Shown in pieces: positions 16,826 through 25,106 of a stretch of 64,000 bases of DNA (within the stretch, counting starts at the first letter, position 1; every line of letters begins with the position of its first letter). Source of the DNA: DATATV01 sp035551355 (GTDB lineage: Bacteria; Actinomycetota; Actinomycetes; Mycobacteriales; Pseudonocardiaceae); NCBI GenBank assembly GCA_035551355.1, contig DASZNF010000053.1, forward strand, positions 1 through 64,000. The letters run 5' to 3'. A program made the position numbers and the translations under genes. The notes beneath the pieces were generated by a model. That model was not told the DNA's origin. It did not search any database and was given only the letters and a program-made list of their open reading frames with translations.

Positions 16826-17854
16826 TCACGGCAACAGCAGGTTGACGTCGCCGAACTCGTGCCACAGATAGCCGGACCGGATGGCCTCGGCGTAGCTGTC
16901 GGCCAGCACGCCGGAGTCGGTGATGGCGGCCAGCATGTCCAGGTGGGAGGCGGCCGGCTCGTGGAATCCGGTGAGCAGCCCGTCCACCGCCCGCACGCCG
17001 CGCTCCGGGGTGATGATCACCTCGGTCCAGCCCTCGGCCGCGCGCACCGAACCCCTCGCGTCGGTGGCGCTTTCCAGAGCCCGCACCGCGGTCGTGCCGG
17101 CGGCGATGATCCGGCCGCCGGCCGCCCGCGCCTGGTTGACGATGCGCGCGGTGGTCGCCGAGACCGCGAAGCGTTCCGGGTAGGGCCGTTCGTGGGCCTC
17201 GGGCGAGGCCACCCCGGTGTGCAGCAGCAGCGGCGCGAACTGCACCCCGGCCGCGACCAGCCGGGTCACCACCCGATCGGTGAACGGCCGGGACGCGCTG
17301 GGCATCTCGGCGCTGCCCGGGTGGGTGGCGAACACGGTCTGGTAGTAGGAAACCGGCCATGGACGGCGGACGTAGCCGTACCGGATGGGCGCGCCGAACC
17401 GTTCGAGGAAGGCCGGCACCGAACCGGCCGGGCCGGGCTCGACCGAGGCGATCCACAGCCGCTCCCGCGAATACCGCTGCCGCAGGGTCACCACCGCACC
17501 GCCCAGCAGCGGATAGCGCTGCCCGGCCCGGCCGCCGGAGTAGGGCACGGTGGCCTTGTCCCCGGCCTCGCGCAGCTCCACCAGCCAGTCGCCGTCGGCC
17601 TGCTCGGTGGAGAAGTGCAGGGTCAATCGGCTCTCCGGCACCGGAACGGCGGCGGCCAGCGTGCCGGAGGTGTTGACCACCAGCACATCGCCGGGCCGCA
17701 ACAGTTCGGGCAGCTCGGTGAACCGGTGGTGGTGCAGCGCGCCGGTGCCGCGTTCGGCGACCAGCAGCCGCACCCTGTCCCGGGCCAGTCCCCGGGCCTC
17801 CGGAGGTTCGTGCGCCTCCCGCTCGGCGGGCAGGACGAAATCAAGCACGGTCAT
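16826..17854 (-). CDS. queA: S-adenosylmethionine:tRNA ribosyltransferase-isomerase family protein (QueA-like)
   Basis: A 342-residue protein with QueA signatures: the N-terminal VLDFVLPAE...RLLVAERGTGALHHHRF region, LRPGDVLVVNTSGTL, SAEMPSASRPFTDRVV, LHTGVASPE, AAGTTAVRALES and the C-terminal FHEPAASHLDMLAA. QueA transfers and isomerises the ribosyl group of SAM onto preQ1-tRNA to make epoxyqueuosine. No other queuosine gene is in the window, and many actinomycetes lack that pathway, so a diverged role is possible. It overlaps the VOC gene by 4 bp as the last gene of an SDR-VOC-queA operon. Confidence 0.8.
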   Translation of the reverse strand: MTVLDFVLPAEREAHEPPEARGLARDRVRLLVAERGTGALHHHRFTELPELLRPGDVLVVNTSGTLAAAVPVPESRLTLHFSTEQADGDWLVELREAGDKATVPYSGGRAGQRYPLLGGAVVTLRQRYSRERLWIASVEPGPAGSVPAFLERFGAPIRYGYVRRPWPVSYYQTVFATHPGSAEMPSASRPFTDRVVTRLVAAGVQFAPLLLHTGVASPEAHERPYPERFAVSATTARIVNQARAAGGRIIAAGTTAVRALESATDARGSVRAAEGWTEVIITPERGVRAVDGLLTGFHEPAASHLDMLAAITDSGVLADSYAEAIRSGYLWHEFGDVNLLLP

Positions 17855-18207
17855 CGTTTCTCACTCCACACCAGCACGCGCGTACCCAGCGGGTCGCGCA
17901 CCTCGAATCCGTAATGTCCGCGCGGAAAACGGTGCGGCGGGGCCAGCACCTCGGCCGGCCGCCAGCCGGCGAACGCGTCGTCCACAGCGGCCCGGGTGGC
18001 CAGTTCGAAGGCCAGCGGGGCGGGCCCGGACCAGCCGGGCGCGACGAACTCCAGTCGTGCGCCGCTCGCCGCGGCCAGCACCACGCCGTGTTCGGCGTCC
18101 CGGTCCCACGAGTCTATTTCGGACAGTCCTATCCGGTCGCGGTAGAAACCACGCACCGCGGCCAGATCCTTGACCTGATACGGCAACCACAGCGCCAGCG
18201 GGGTCAT
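17851..18207 (-). CDS. VOC-family (glyoxalase/bleomycin resistance-like) protein
   Basis: A 118-residue single-unit VOC protein with two beta-alpha-beta-beta-beta modules: LWLPYQVKDLAAVRGFYRDRIGL at the start and GHYGFEVRDPLGTRVLVWSE at the end. The metal-binding positions are only partly recognisable, so enzyme versus binding protein is open. ATG 18207 was chosen; upstream in-frame codons lie inside the SDR gene. It overlaps both neighbours by 4 bp, which indicates translational coupling SDR-VOC-QueA. The substrate is unknown. Confidence 0.8.
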   Translation of the reverse strand: MTPLALWLPYQVKDLAAVRGFYRDRIGLSEIDSWDRDAEHGVVLAAASGARLEFVAPGWSGPAPLAFELATRAAVDDAFAGWRPAEVLAPPHRFPRGHYGFEVRDPLGTRVLVWSEKR

Positions 18208-18878
18208 GCCGCGGCCAGCCTCACTCGCCCGGACTCCGGCCGGCCGGCCAGCAGGGCGCGCAACGCGGGCAGCACCGTGTCCGGCAACGGCCGGTCGCTG
18301 ATGTCCTCGCCGGGGAAGGCCAGCTGATGCATCTCGGTGCGCAGGTCCCCCGGATCGGCCGCCCACACCCGCAGGTCCGGCTCCTCGGCGGCCAGCACCC
18401 GGGTCAGCGCCTCCAGCGCGGCCTTGGCCGAGCCGTAGCCGCCCCAGCCCGGGTAGGCCTCGGTCGCCGCGTCCGAGGTGATGTTCACGACCGCGCCGGA
18501 CCGCGCCCGCAGGGTGGGCAGCGCCAATTGGATCAGCGACAGCGGGGCCAGCACGTTCACCTCGTACACCTCGCGCAGGGCGTGGGCCGGATAGTCGGCC
18601 AGTGCCGGTTGCGGGCTGGGACCGAGGATGCCGGCGTTGTTCACCAGCAGGTCCACCCCGCCGAGCTCGTCGGCCGCGGCCAGCAGTGCCTTCCGGTGGG
18701 CCGGATCGGTCACGTCCCCCGGGATGGCCCGGACCGGGCCACGGATCCGCTGGGTCACCTCGGCCAGCGCGGGCGCGCCGCGGGCGTCCAGCACCAGGTG
18801 CCAGCCGTCGGCCGCCAGCCCCTCGGCCACCGTCGCACCCAGTCCCCGGGACGCGCCGGTGATGATCGCTACCGCCAT
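18204..18878 (-). CDS. Short-chain dehydrogenase/reductase
   Basis: A 224-residue classical SDR. The Rossmann motif TGASRGLG (residues 8-15) binds NAD(P), NNAG follows strand 4, the catalytic Ser is in VVNITSDAA and the YxxxK is in YGSAKAALEA. The sequence ends soon after, lacking the longer substrate loop of many SDRs. ATG 18878 is selected by GGAGG 8 nt upstream; a longer in-frame start at 18896 is unlikely. It is the first gene of the SDR-VOC-queA operon and divergent from a two-component system. The substrate cannot be told. Confidence 0.88.
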   Translation of the reverse strand: MAVAIITGASRGLGATVAEGLAADGWHLVLDARGAPALAEVTQRIRGPVRAIPGDVTDPAHRKALLAAADELGGVDLLVNNAGILGPSPQPALADYPAHALREVYEVNVLAPLSLIQLALPTLRARSGAVVNITSDAATEAYPGWGGYGSAKAALEALTRVLAAEEPDLRVWAADPGDLRTEMHQLAFPGEDISDRPLPDTVLPALRALLAGRPESGRVRLAAA

Positions 18879-19035
18879 GGAAATCGCCTCCACCATCGGA
18901 ATCCGTCGTCGATGGGATCGACGCTAGGAGCGCGACGGCGCGCGGCCATCGGGCCGTGGAACCCGATCGGGTCGGTCTTTGGACCTAGGTCCCTCGCCCG
19001 ATGGGCGCGACGCGTTTCCTGGGTACCGTGAGGGG

Positions 19036-20172
19036 GTGAGCGACCTGGGCTGGGCGGAGTTGCGCGAGGTGAGCGCCGCGGTGCTGGCGGTCAACGCGCA
19101 CCGCACGGTGCACGAGGTGCTGCGCACCATCGTGGCCGCCGCGCGCAAGCTGGGCGACGCGCGGTACGCGGCGCTGGGCGTGCCGGACGAGAACGGCGCG
19201 TTCTCCGACTTCCTGGCCTCGGGCATCAGCGACGAGCAGTGGCGGGCGATCGGCCCGGTGCCGCGCCAGCACGGCGTGCTCGGGGTGCTGTTGCGGGATC
19301 CGAATCCGGTGCGGCTGGCCGACATCCGCGAGCATCCCGGATTCGAAGGCTGGTGGCCCGCGGCCCACCCGGACATGACCGATTTTCTCGGCATGCCGAT
19401 CACCGACGGCGGGGAGATCCTCGGGGAACTGTTCCTGGCCAACAAGAACACTCCGGGCGGGTTCACCGCCGAGGATGAGGACCTGTTGCGGCTGCTGGCC
19501 GCGCACGCGGCGATCGCGCTGGTGAACGCCCGCCTGTCCGAGCGGGATCGCGAACTGTCCATTGTGGAGGAACGCAACCGGATCGCCCGGGAGCTGCACG
19601 ACGCGGTGTCGCAGAAGCTGTTCAGCCTGCGGCTGACCGCGGACGCCGCGGGCGCACTGATGGACGCCGACCCGTCCCGGGCCGCGGCCGAACTGGACAC
19701 GGTGCGCAAGCTGGCCGGCGAGGTGGCCGAGGAACTGCACGCCATCGTGGACGGCCTGCGCCCGCCCGCGCTGGCCGGGGACGGGCTGGATCTGGCCCTG
19801 CGCAAGCAGACCGAGCTGCTGGACCGGGTGCACACCGCGGACGTCCGGTTCGTCGGCTGCCCGGTGCCGCGGCTGCCCGAGCCGGTGGAGCGGGCCGCCT
19901 ACCGGATCGCCCAGGAGGCGCTGCACAACGCGCTGCGGCACGCCGAGGCCACCCGGATCGAGGTGGATCTGGCCTGCCTCAGGGATTCCGTCCGGCTGAC
20001 CGTGTCGGACAACGGGTCCGGATTCGACGCCGCGGACAAGCAGAACGCGGCCCGCAGGCTGGGCCTGACCTCGATGCGGGAACGGGCCCGGGTGGCCGGC
20101 GGGCGGCTGACCGTGGCCTCCCGGCCGGGCGGGGGCACCACGGTGCGATTGGAGGTGCCCGCCGGTGGCTGA
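19036..20172 (+). CDS. GAF-domain sensor histidine kinase (soluble)
   Basis: A 378-residue cytoplasmic kinase with no TM helix. A GAF domain (about 15-170) precedes HisKA_3 (phospho-His in ARELHDAVSQKLFS) and a HATPase domain (RIAQEALHNALRHAEA, VSDNGSGFD, GLTSMRERA). The layout resembles the DevS/DosS-type kinases of actinobacteria, but with a single GAF and no evident heme ligand assignment. GTG 19036 is chosen over upstream TTG, with GTGAGG just before it. It overlaps the response regulator gene by 8 bp. Confidence 0.9.
   Translation: MSDLGWAELREVSAAVLAVNAHRTVHEVLRTIVAAARKLGDARYAALGVPDENGAFSDFLASGISDEQWRAIGPVPRQHGVLGVLLRDPNPVRLADIREHPGFEGWWPAAHPDMTDFLGMPITDGGEILGELFLANKNTPGGFTAEDEDLLRLLAAHAAIALVNARLSERDRELSIVEERNRIARELHDAVSQKLFSLRLTADAAGALMDADPSRAAAELDTVRKLAGEVAEELHAIVDGLRPPALAGDGLDLALRKQTELLDRVHTADVRFVGCPVPRLPEPVERAAYRIAQEALHNALRHAEATRIEVDLACLRDSVRLTVSDNGSGFDAADKQNAARRLGLTSMRERARVAGGRLTVASRPGGGTTVRLEVPAGG
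19558..19568 (-). repeat. Iterated palindrome copy (CAA form)
   Basis: TCCATTGTGGA inside the GAF kinase gene, encoding SIVE; uses the rare codon ATT. Confidence 0.7.
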
Positions 20173-20797
20173 CATCAGAGTGCTGGTGGTCGACGACCAT
20201 CCCGTTGTGCGCCAAGGACTTCGCACGTTCCTGGACCTGCAACCCGACCTGGCCGTGGTGGGCGAGGCGGCCGACGGGCCGGAATGCGTCGAGCAGGCGG
20301 TGGCCTGCGACCCCGATGTGATCCTGCTGGATCTGCGGATGCCCGGCGGGGACGGGGTGGCCGCGTTGCGCGGGTTGCGCGAGCGCGGGGTGGCCGCCCG
20401 GGTGCTGGTGATCACCAGTTTCACCGAGCCGGCCGCGGTGCTGCCCGCGGTGCGCGCGGGCGCGGCGGGCTATGTGTACAAGGACATCGATCCGCCGGCG
20501 CTGGCCGCCGCGATCCGTTCGGTGCACGCCGGGCATGTGTTGCTGCACCCGGATGTGGCGCGGTTGCTGGCCGCGGGCGAGTCCGCGCCGGCGGGCACCC
20601 AGCTCACCCCGCGCGAGCTGGACGTGCTGGCCGAACTCGCCCGCGGCCGGTCCAACCGGGAGATCGCCAAGGCCCTGACCTTGTCGGAGAAGACGGTCAA
20701 GACGCATGTCAGCGCGATCCTGATGAAGCTGGGGGTGGCCGACCGGACCCAGGCTGCGCTGCACGCGGTGCGTTCCGGCCTGGTGCCCGCCCCCTAG
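20165..20797 (+). CDS. NarL/LuxR-type response regulator
   Basis: A 210-residue regulator. The receiver domain has VVDDHPVVRQGL, the phosphoacceptor in VILLDLRMPGGDG, the Thr/Ser position ITSFT and the Lys in YVYKDID. The C-terminal LuxR helix-turn-helix is LTPRELDVLAELARGRSNREIA and EKTVKTHVSAILMK. It is encoded in the same transcript as the GAF kinase, with an 8-bp overlap, so they are a cognate pair. Target genes are unknown. Confidence 0.92.
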   Translation: MADIRVLVVDDHPVVRQGLRTFLDLQPDLAVVGEAADGPECVEQAVACDPDVILLDLRMPGGDGVAALRGLRERGVAARVLVITSFTEPAAVLPAVRAGAAGYVYKDIDPPALAAAIRSVHAGHVLLHPDVARLLAAGESAPAGTQLTPRELDVLAELARGRSNREIAKALTLSEKTVKTHVSAILMKLGVADRTQAALHAVRSGLVPAP

Positions 20798-20806
20798 AAA
20801 ACTCCG

Positions 20807-20871
20807 TCAGCGCAACGGTTTCCGCCCGATCCGGGCGCGTACCCGGAAGACCGTTTCAGCGCAACGGTTTC
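20807..20871 (+). repeat. 16-bp direct repeat pair in convergent gap
   Basis: TCAGCGCAACGGTTTC occurs at 20807-20822 and 20856-20871, 49 bp apart. The second copy reaches into the stop codon of the flavin monooxygenase. A short inverted segment (CCGGGCGCGTACCCGG) lies between them. Likely a local duplication in the terminator region. Confidence 0.55.
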
Positions 20872-22087
20872 AGCTCGCGACCGGGACCGGCGCCGCGTTG
20901 ACGGTCGCGTTCCAGTCGATCTCGTAGGCGAACTGCCAGGCCATCTTCTCCGGCTTGGCCAGCGTCTTCATCGCCATCGGCAGCAGCAGATCCCGCAGCA
21001 CCCGGGCCACCGGTCCGGCCGCCTTCTCGCTGTTGGTCCGCGCGCCGTTGGCGATGATCTTCTCCACCCGGGCCCGGCGCAGCCCTTCGTAGGCGGCGAA
21101 CGCCTCGTCGTGCGGCAGATCGCGCAGGCACCGGGCCAGTTGCACGGCGCTCTCGATGGCCAGCGAGGCGCCCTGGCCGGAACTGCTGGTCGGCGCGTGT
21201 GCGGCGTCGCCCACCAACACCATACGGCCCCGGCTCCAGGCCGGCACCGAGGGCAGGTCCAGCATCGGGCCGACGATCAGCAGTTCGGCCGGGTCGGTTT
21301 CCTCGACCATCCGCAGCGCCGGCGTGCGGTCCTCGGCGACGACTTCCCGCAGCGCGTCCAGCCACTTCCGCCTCGGCACCGCGCGGGCCTGGGCCAGGGT
21401 CATCGGCTCGCGGTGCGGCAGGTTGACGAACCAGCTGCCGGTGCCGTCGGCCTCGACCTGGTAGCCGAAGAACGCCTTCTTGCCGAACACCATGTGCATT
21501 TTCCCGCCGGTGGGCGGCACCGAGGTGTGGGCCACCTTCACCCCGAGGCTGATCAGCCCGCCGTAGCGGGGTTGCGGCGCGGCCGGGTCGATCTGGCCGC
21601 GCACCGCCGACCACAGCCCGTCCGCACCGATCAGCACATCGGCGGAAGCCGTTGTGCCACCGTCGAATTCGGCGGTGACCGAGTCCGAGGTGGACCTCGC
21701 CGACACCAGTCGCCTGCCGTGTTCGATGCGGATGCCCCGCCGGATGGCTTCGTCGTACAGCGCCCGGTACAGGTCCGCGCGCCAGACGAAGCGGGTGCCC
21801 GGCAGTCCGGGCGGGTCCCCCAGTTCGGCCAGTTCCTTGCCATTCCAGCTGGTCATGACCATGGCGGTCATCGGCGTGCCGATGCCGGTCACCGCGTGCT
21901 CGGCGCCAAGTACAGCCAGCGCGCGCTGCCCGTTGGCCGCCATGCCGAGGCCGCCGCCGATACCGTCGGCCACTCCCCCGTACGCCTCGAAAACGGTCGC
22001 TTCGATGCCGGCCTTCTGCAGTGCCATGGCGGCGACCGGGCCGGCGACGCCGCCGCCGATGACCAGGGCGGTTCTGGTGGTACTCAT
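20870..22087 (-). CDS. FAD-dependent aromatic-ring-type monooxygenase
   Basis: A 405-residue group A flavoprotein monooxygenase. It has the N-terminal FAD motif VIGGGVAGPVAAMALQKAG, a DG-type motif LIGADGLWSAVRG and the GD motif MVLVGDAAHAPTSSSGQGA. It is related to PHBH/TetX-like hydroxylases that use NAD(P)H and O2 on aromatic or polyketide substrates. It overlaps the padR gene by 4 bp and is the last gene of a three-gene unit, so substrate-induced derepression through PadR is probable. The substrate is unknown; detoxification is as likely as biosynthesis. Confidence 0.88.
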   Translation of the reverse strand: MSTTRTALVIGGGVAGPVAAMALQKAGIEATVFEAYGGVADGIGGGLGMAANGQRALAVLGAEHAVTGIGTPMTAMVMTSWNGKELAELGDPPGLPGTRFVWRADLYRALYDEAIRRGIRIEHGRRLVSARSTSDSVTAEFDGGTTASADVLIGADGLWSAVRGQIDPAAPQPRYGGLISLGVKVAHTSVPPTGGKMHMVFGKKAFFGYQVEADGTGSWFVNLPHREPMTLAQARAVPRRKWLDALREVVAEDRTPALRMVEETDPAELLIVGPMLDLPSVPAWSRGRMVLVGDAAHAPTSSSGQGASLAIESAVQLARCLRDLPHDEAFAAYEGLRRARVEKIIANGARTNSEKAAGPVARVLRDLLLPMAMKTLAKPEKMAWQFAYEIDWNATVNAAPVPVAS

Positions 22088-22698
22088 GTCGTGATCCCCT
22101 CAGGATGTTCGTGGTAGGCGGCCCACATCCGGGCCCACCCGGTGTTCGGATCGGTGATCTGGTCGAGAAAGCGCCGGACGAACGCGGTTTCCGCGTCCAG
22201 CAGGGCCAGCCGGTACTGCTCCTCGACCAGGAACAGCTCGGGCACGTTCTCGGCGTGCGCACGGTCGAGCGCCTCGGTGATCTCGGCGCGCTGCCCGGCC
22301 AGGCCGTCCAGCCGGTTGCGCAGCAACGGCACGACCTCGGCCGGCGGCAGCCCGGTGATCAGGGACAACGCGGAGACGAACCGCGGGTACTCGTGTTCGG
22401 GTTCGCCGACCAGTTCGCGCAGCCAGTCCCGCATCTCGGCCCGGCCTTCGTCGGTGAGCGCGTAAACCGTGCGTTCCGGGCGCTGCCCGTCCCGGCTGGT
22501 CTCCTGCTCGGCGATGAACCCGGCCTTGGCCAGTTGGGCCACGACCATGTACAGCGAGCCGTGGTTGAACTTGATGCTGCGTTCGTCACCGTTGTCGCGC
22601 AGCGTCCGGCCCAGTTCGTAGGGGTGCATCGGACGCTGCATCAGGTAGCACAGCACGGCCAGGGCGAGCAGGTTGCCGACCTTGCGTTTCTTCGCCAT
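22084..22698 (-). CDS. PadR-family transcriptional regulator (PadR-s2-like)
   Basis: A 204-residue repressor. The winged helix (about 8-90: LAVLCYLMQRPMHPYELGRTL, NHGSLYMVVAQLAKAGFI, RTVYALTDEGRAEM) is followed by a helical dimerisation domain typical of the longer PadR subfamily. It lies 27 bp after the small upstream gene and overlaps the monooxygenase by 4 bp. It probably represses its own operon; a candidate operator is at 23239-23258. Confidence 0.9.
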   Translation of the reverse strand: MAKKRKVGNLLALAVLCYLMQRPMHPYELGRTLRDNGDERSIKFNHGSLYMVVAQLAKAGFIAEQETSRDGQRPERTVYALTDEGRAEMRDWLRELVGEPEHEYPRFVSALSLITGLPPAEVVPLLRNRLDGLAGQRAEITEALDRAHAENVPELFLVEEQYRLALLDAETAFVRRFLDQITDPNTGWARMWAAYHEHPEGITT

Positions 22699-22725
22699 GG
22701 GAGAAGTGTGCTGTGCCGCGTCAGG

Positions 22726-23187
22726 TCACGCGGTACGGGTGGGGTCGTCCACGATCGGCAGACCGCCCTCGCGGTGCACCCGGCGCAGGTCGTCGAGGTA
22801 GGCGCGGGAGCACATCGCGGACAGGATGGCGATCCCGCCCCGGTGCACCCGCACCTCGCCGGTCCGCAGCGTGCCGGTGAGCACCACGCGCCGCCCGCCT
22901 TCGGTGTCGCGCCCGGCCGCGTCCTTGACCTTGCTCCGGCCCTCGCGGCGCAGGTCCCAGTCGTCGAGCACGGCGTCCTCGGGCAGCAGCAGCTTGACCA
23001 TGGCGTGGTCCAGGTCGAGCGCCAGGTGCAGGTCGCCGTCCGGAATACGCGGCGAGCGCAGGTCCAGCACGACGGCGCCGCGATGGGCGCGCACCTCGAA
23101 CTCGCGCTCGGTGGTCCAGTGCCCCAGCCGCTTGATCAGCGCGGAATGCGCGGCGATCCGGACCGGTGTCGCCTCGATGGTGTTCAT
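22726..23187 (-). CDS. Conserved hypothetical protein, beta-rich
   Basis: A 153-residue protein with no signal peptide or TM segment. The middle part (FEVRAHRGAVVLDLRSPRIPDGDLHLALDLDHAMVKLLLPED) alternates hydrophobic and polar residues like a beta-roll, loosely reminiscent of LiaF-like C-terminal domains, but I do not recognise a family. ATG 23187 is chosen because GAGGGGA sits upstream; an earlier frame extension to 23253 would run through the putative operator. It is the first gene of the unit with padR and the monooxygenase. Confidence 0.6.
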   Translation of the reverse strand: MNTIEATPVRIAAHSALIKRLGHWTTEREFEVRAHRGAVVLDLRSPRIPDGDLHLALDLDHAMVKLLLPEDAVLDDWDLRREGRSKVKDAAGRDTEGGRRVVLTGTLRTGEVRVHRGGIAILSAMCSRAYLDDLRRVHREGGLPIVDDPTRTA

Positions 23188-23238
23188 GATCGTTCCCCTC
23201 GGTGGTGCTTCTTGGTCGATGTCGAGTATCCAGCTCAG

Positions 23239-23258
23239 AATAGTCAGTGTCAACTATT
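23239..23258 (-). promoter_or_regulatory. Candidate PadR operator
   Basis: AATAGT and ACTATT are exact inverted 6-bp arms separated by 8 bp, in an unusually AT-rich stretch about 50 bp upstream of the first gene of the PadR operon. Spacing and AT content fit PadR-type operators. Assignment is inference. Confidence 0.45.
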
Positions 23259-23321
23259 TGGCTGGAGTTACTCCATCCCCGCAGGTGAACGGCCTGTTCT
23301 CCGGCCGGTTAGGGTGCGCTC

Positions 23322-24308
23322 ATGCGCTTCGGAATGTTCGTGCCACAGGGATGGCGCCTGGACCTCGTCGGAATCGACCCCGCCGAGCAGTGGAACACCA
23401 TGCTCGGTCTCGCCCGGATCGCCGAGAACGGCCCATGGGAATCGATCTGGGTCTACGACCACTTCCACACCGTGCCCCGGCCCAGCGATGAGGCCACCCA
23501 CGAGGCGTGGAGCCTGATCTCGGCCTATGCCGCCGCGACCAGCCGGGTCCGGCTGGGCCAGATGTGCACCTGCATGGGCTACCGCAACCCGGCCTACCTG
23601 GCCAAGGTCGCCGCCACCGCCGACCTGATCTCCGGCGGTCGCGTCGAGATGGGCATCGGCGGCGGCTGGTACGAGCACGAGTGGAAGGCCTACGGCTACG
23701 GCTTCCCGTCCGCGGGCACCCGGCTGGGCCAGCTCGACGAGGGCGTGCAGATCATGCGCCAGCTCTGGACCACCGGCACCGCGACCCTGGACGGCAAGTA
23801 CTACCAGGTGGACGGCGCGATCTCCCGTCCGCTGCCGCTGCAGGATGGCGGCATCCCGCTGTGGATCGCCGGTGGCGGGGAGCGCAAGACGCTGCGCATC
23901 GCCGCGCAGTACGCCGCCTACACCAACTTCGCGGGCGGCAAGGAGGAGTTCGCGCACAAGTCCGAGGTGCTCGCGGGGCACTGCAAGGACGTGGGCACCG
24001 ACTTCGAGGCGATCGTCCGGTCGGCCAACTACAACGTGGTGATCGGCGCGACCGAGAAGGACGTGGCCGACAAGCTGGCCTGGATCCGCGCCCACTACGA
24101 GCCGCTGGTGCCGGCCGACGTGCTGGAGAACGCGTACGACAACTTCGCCAACAGCCCGCTGACCGGCACGCCCGAACAGATCGTGGCGCACCTGCGGGAC
24201 ATGGCCGGCCTGGGCCTGGCCTACACCATCGGGTACTTCCCGGAGGCGGCCTACGACTCCTCGGGCATCGAGCTGTTCGCCCGCGAGGTCATTCCGGCCC
24301 TCGCCTAG
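23322..24308 (+). CDS. LLM-class F420-dependent oxidoreductase
   Basis: A 328-residue luciferase-like TIM-barrel protein (MRFGMFVPQGW start, ESIWVYDHFHTV, SGGRVEMGIGGGWYEHEWKAYGY). The spacing and the GGGW motif are typical of the F420-dependent LLM group in actinomycetes rather than the FMN-dependent group. The reaction is probably hydride transfer with coenzyme F420; the substrate is unknown. The gene is single, divergent from the PadR unit, and converges on the enoyl-CoA hydratase gene with a 4-bp overlap of stop regions. Confidence 0.87.
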   Translation: MRFGMFVPQGWRLDLVGIDPAEQWNTMLGLARIAENGPWESIWVYDHFHTVPRPSDEATHEAWSLISAYAAATSRVRLGQMCTCMGYRNPAYLAKVAATADLISGGRVEMGIGGGWYEHEWKAYGYGFPSAGTRLGQLDEGVQIMRQLWTTGTATLDGKYYQVDGAISRPLPLQDGGIPLWIAGGGERKTLRIAAQYAAYTNFAGGKEEFAHKSEVLAGHCKDVGTDFEAIVRSANYNVVIGATEKDVADKLAWIRAHYEPLVPADVLENAYDNFANSPLTGTPEQIVAHLRDMAGLGLAYTIGYFPEAAYDSSGIELFAREVIPALA

Positions 24309-25084
24309 TTCTTCGAGACCTTCGCGCGCAGGTCGCGCAGCAGCGCGGCGGTGGAGGGCAGGCCCAGCGACCAGAACTGGGCCTGCGTCTCCGCCGCCAG
24401 CACCTGCTCATGGGTCAGCTGCGGCTCGGCGACCACCGTGCGCAGCGTGTTCTTGGTGCGCCGCAACAGTTCCCGGTCCACCCGGGCCGCACCGGCGGCC
24501 AGCGTGGCGGCCCGGTCGGCCAGTTCGTCGCCGGGCACACTGGCCAGCGCCAGCCCGGCCGGCACCGCCTCCGGCCCGGTCACCCGCTGGCCGAACAACA
24601 CCATCGCGGCCGCGGTCTGCGGGCCGACCAGCCGCTCCAGCAGCCACAGGTGCCCACCGCCGGGGTGCAGGCCGATGCTCAGGAACCGCGTGTCGAACCA
24701 GGCCGAGTCGGCCACGATCCGCACGTCGCAGGCCAGCGCCAGGTTCATCCCGGCGCCCACCGCGGGCCCGTTGACCGCGGCGATGGTGGGCAGCGGCGAC
24801 CGGCTGACCCGCAGGAATCCCTCGTACACCCGCTGCACGTCCGCGGTGTTGCCGTCGGCGGCCGACAACAGATCGCCCAGCGCGGCCCCGGCGCAGAACG
24901 CGGGCCCGGCGCCGGTGATCACCACCACCGACACCGCCGGATCGGACTCCAGCGCGTCCATCGCCGCGAGCAGTTGCTCGACCATGTCCGCGGACAGGAT
25001 GTTGCGCCGGTTCGGGTCGTCCAGGGTCAGCAGTCCGACGCCCGATTCGACCGTGGTCCGTACCAGTTTCGCCTCAGCCACCAC
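24305..25084 (-). CDS. Enoyl-CoA hydratase/isomerase family protein
   Basis: A 259-residue crotonase-fold protein. The oxyanion-hole segments are SVVVITGAGPAFCAGAALGDL and AAVNGPAVGAGMNLALACDVR. The Glu pair of true enoyl-CoA hydratases is not obvious: the second site reads HPGGGHLWLLERLVG, giving a Gly/His-rich loop. Isomerase, hydrolase or lyase activity on acyl-CoA is therefore possible. It lies 22 bp downstream of a Ser/Thr kinase gene on the same strand, so the two may be co-transcribed. Confidence 0.85.
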   Translation of the reverse strand: MVAEAKLVRTTVESGVGLLTLDDPNRRNILSADMVEQLLAAMDALESDPAVSVVVITGAGPAFCAGAALGDLLSAADGNTADVQRVYEGFLRVSRSPLPTIAAVNGPAVGAGMNLALACDVRIVADSAWFDTRFLSIGLHPGGGHLWLLERLVGPQTAAAMVLFGQRVTGPEAVPAGLALASVPGDELADRAATLAAGAARVDRELLRRTKNTLRTVVAEPQLTHEQVLAAETQAQFWSLGLPSTAALLRDLRAKVSKN

Positions 25085-25106
25085 CGCAGCATGCCAGACC
25101 CGATCC

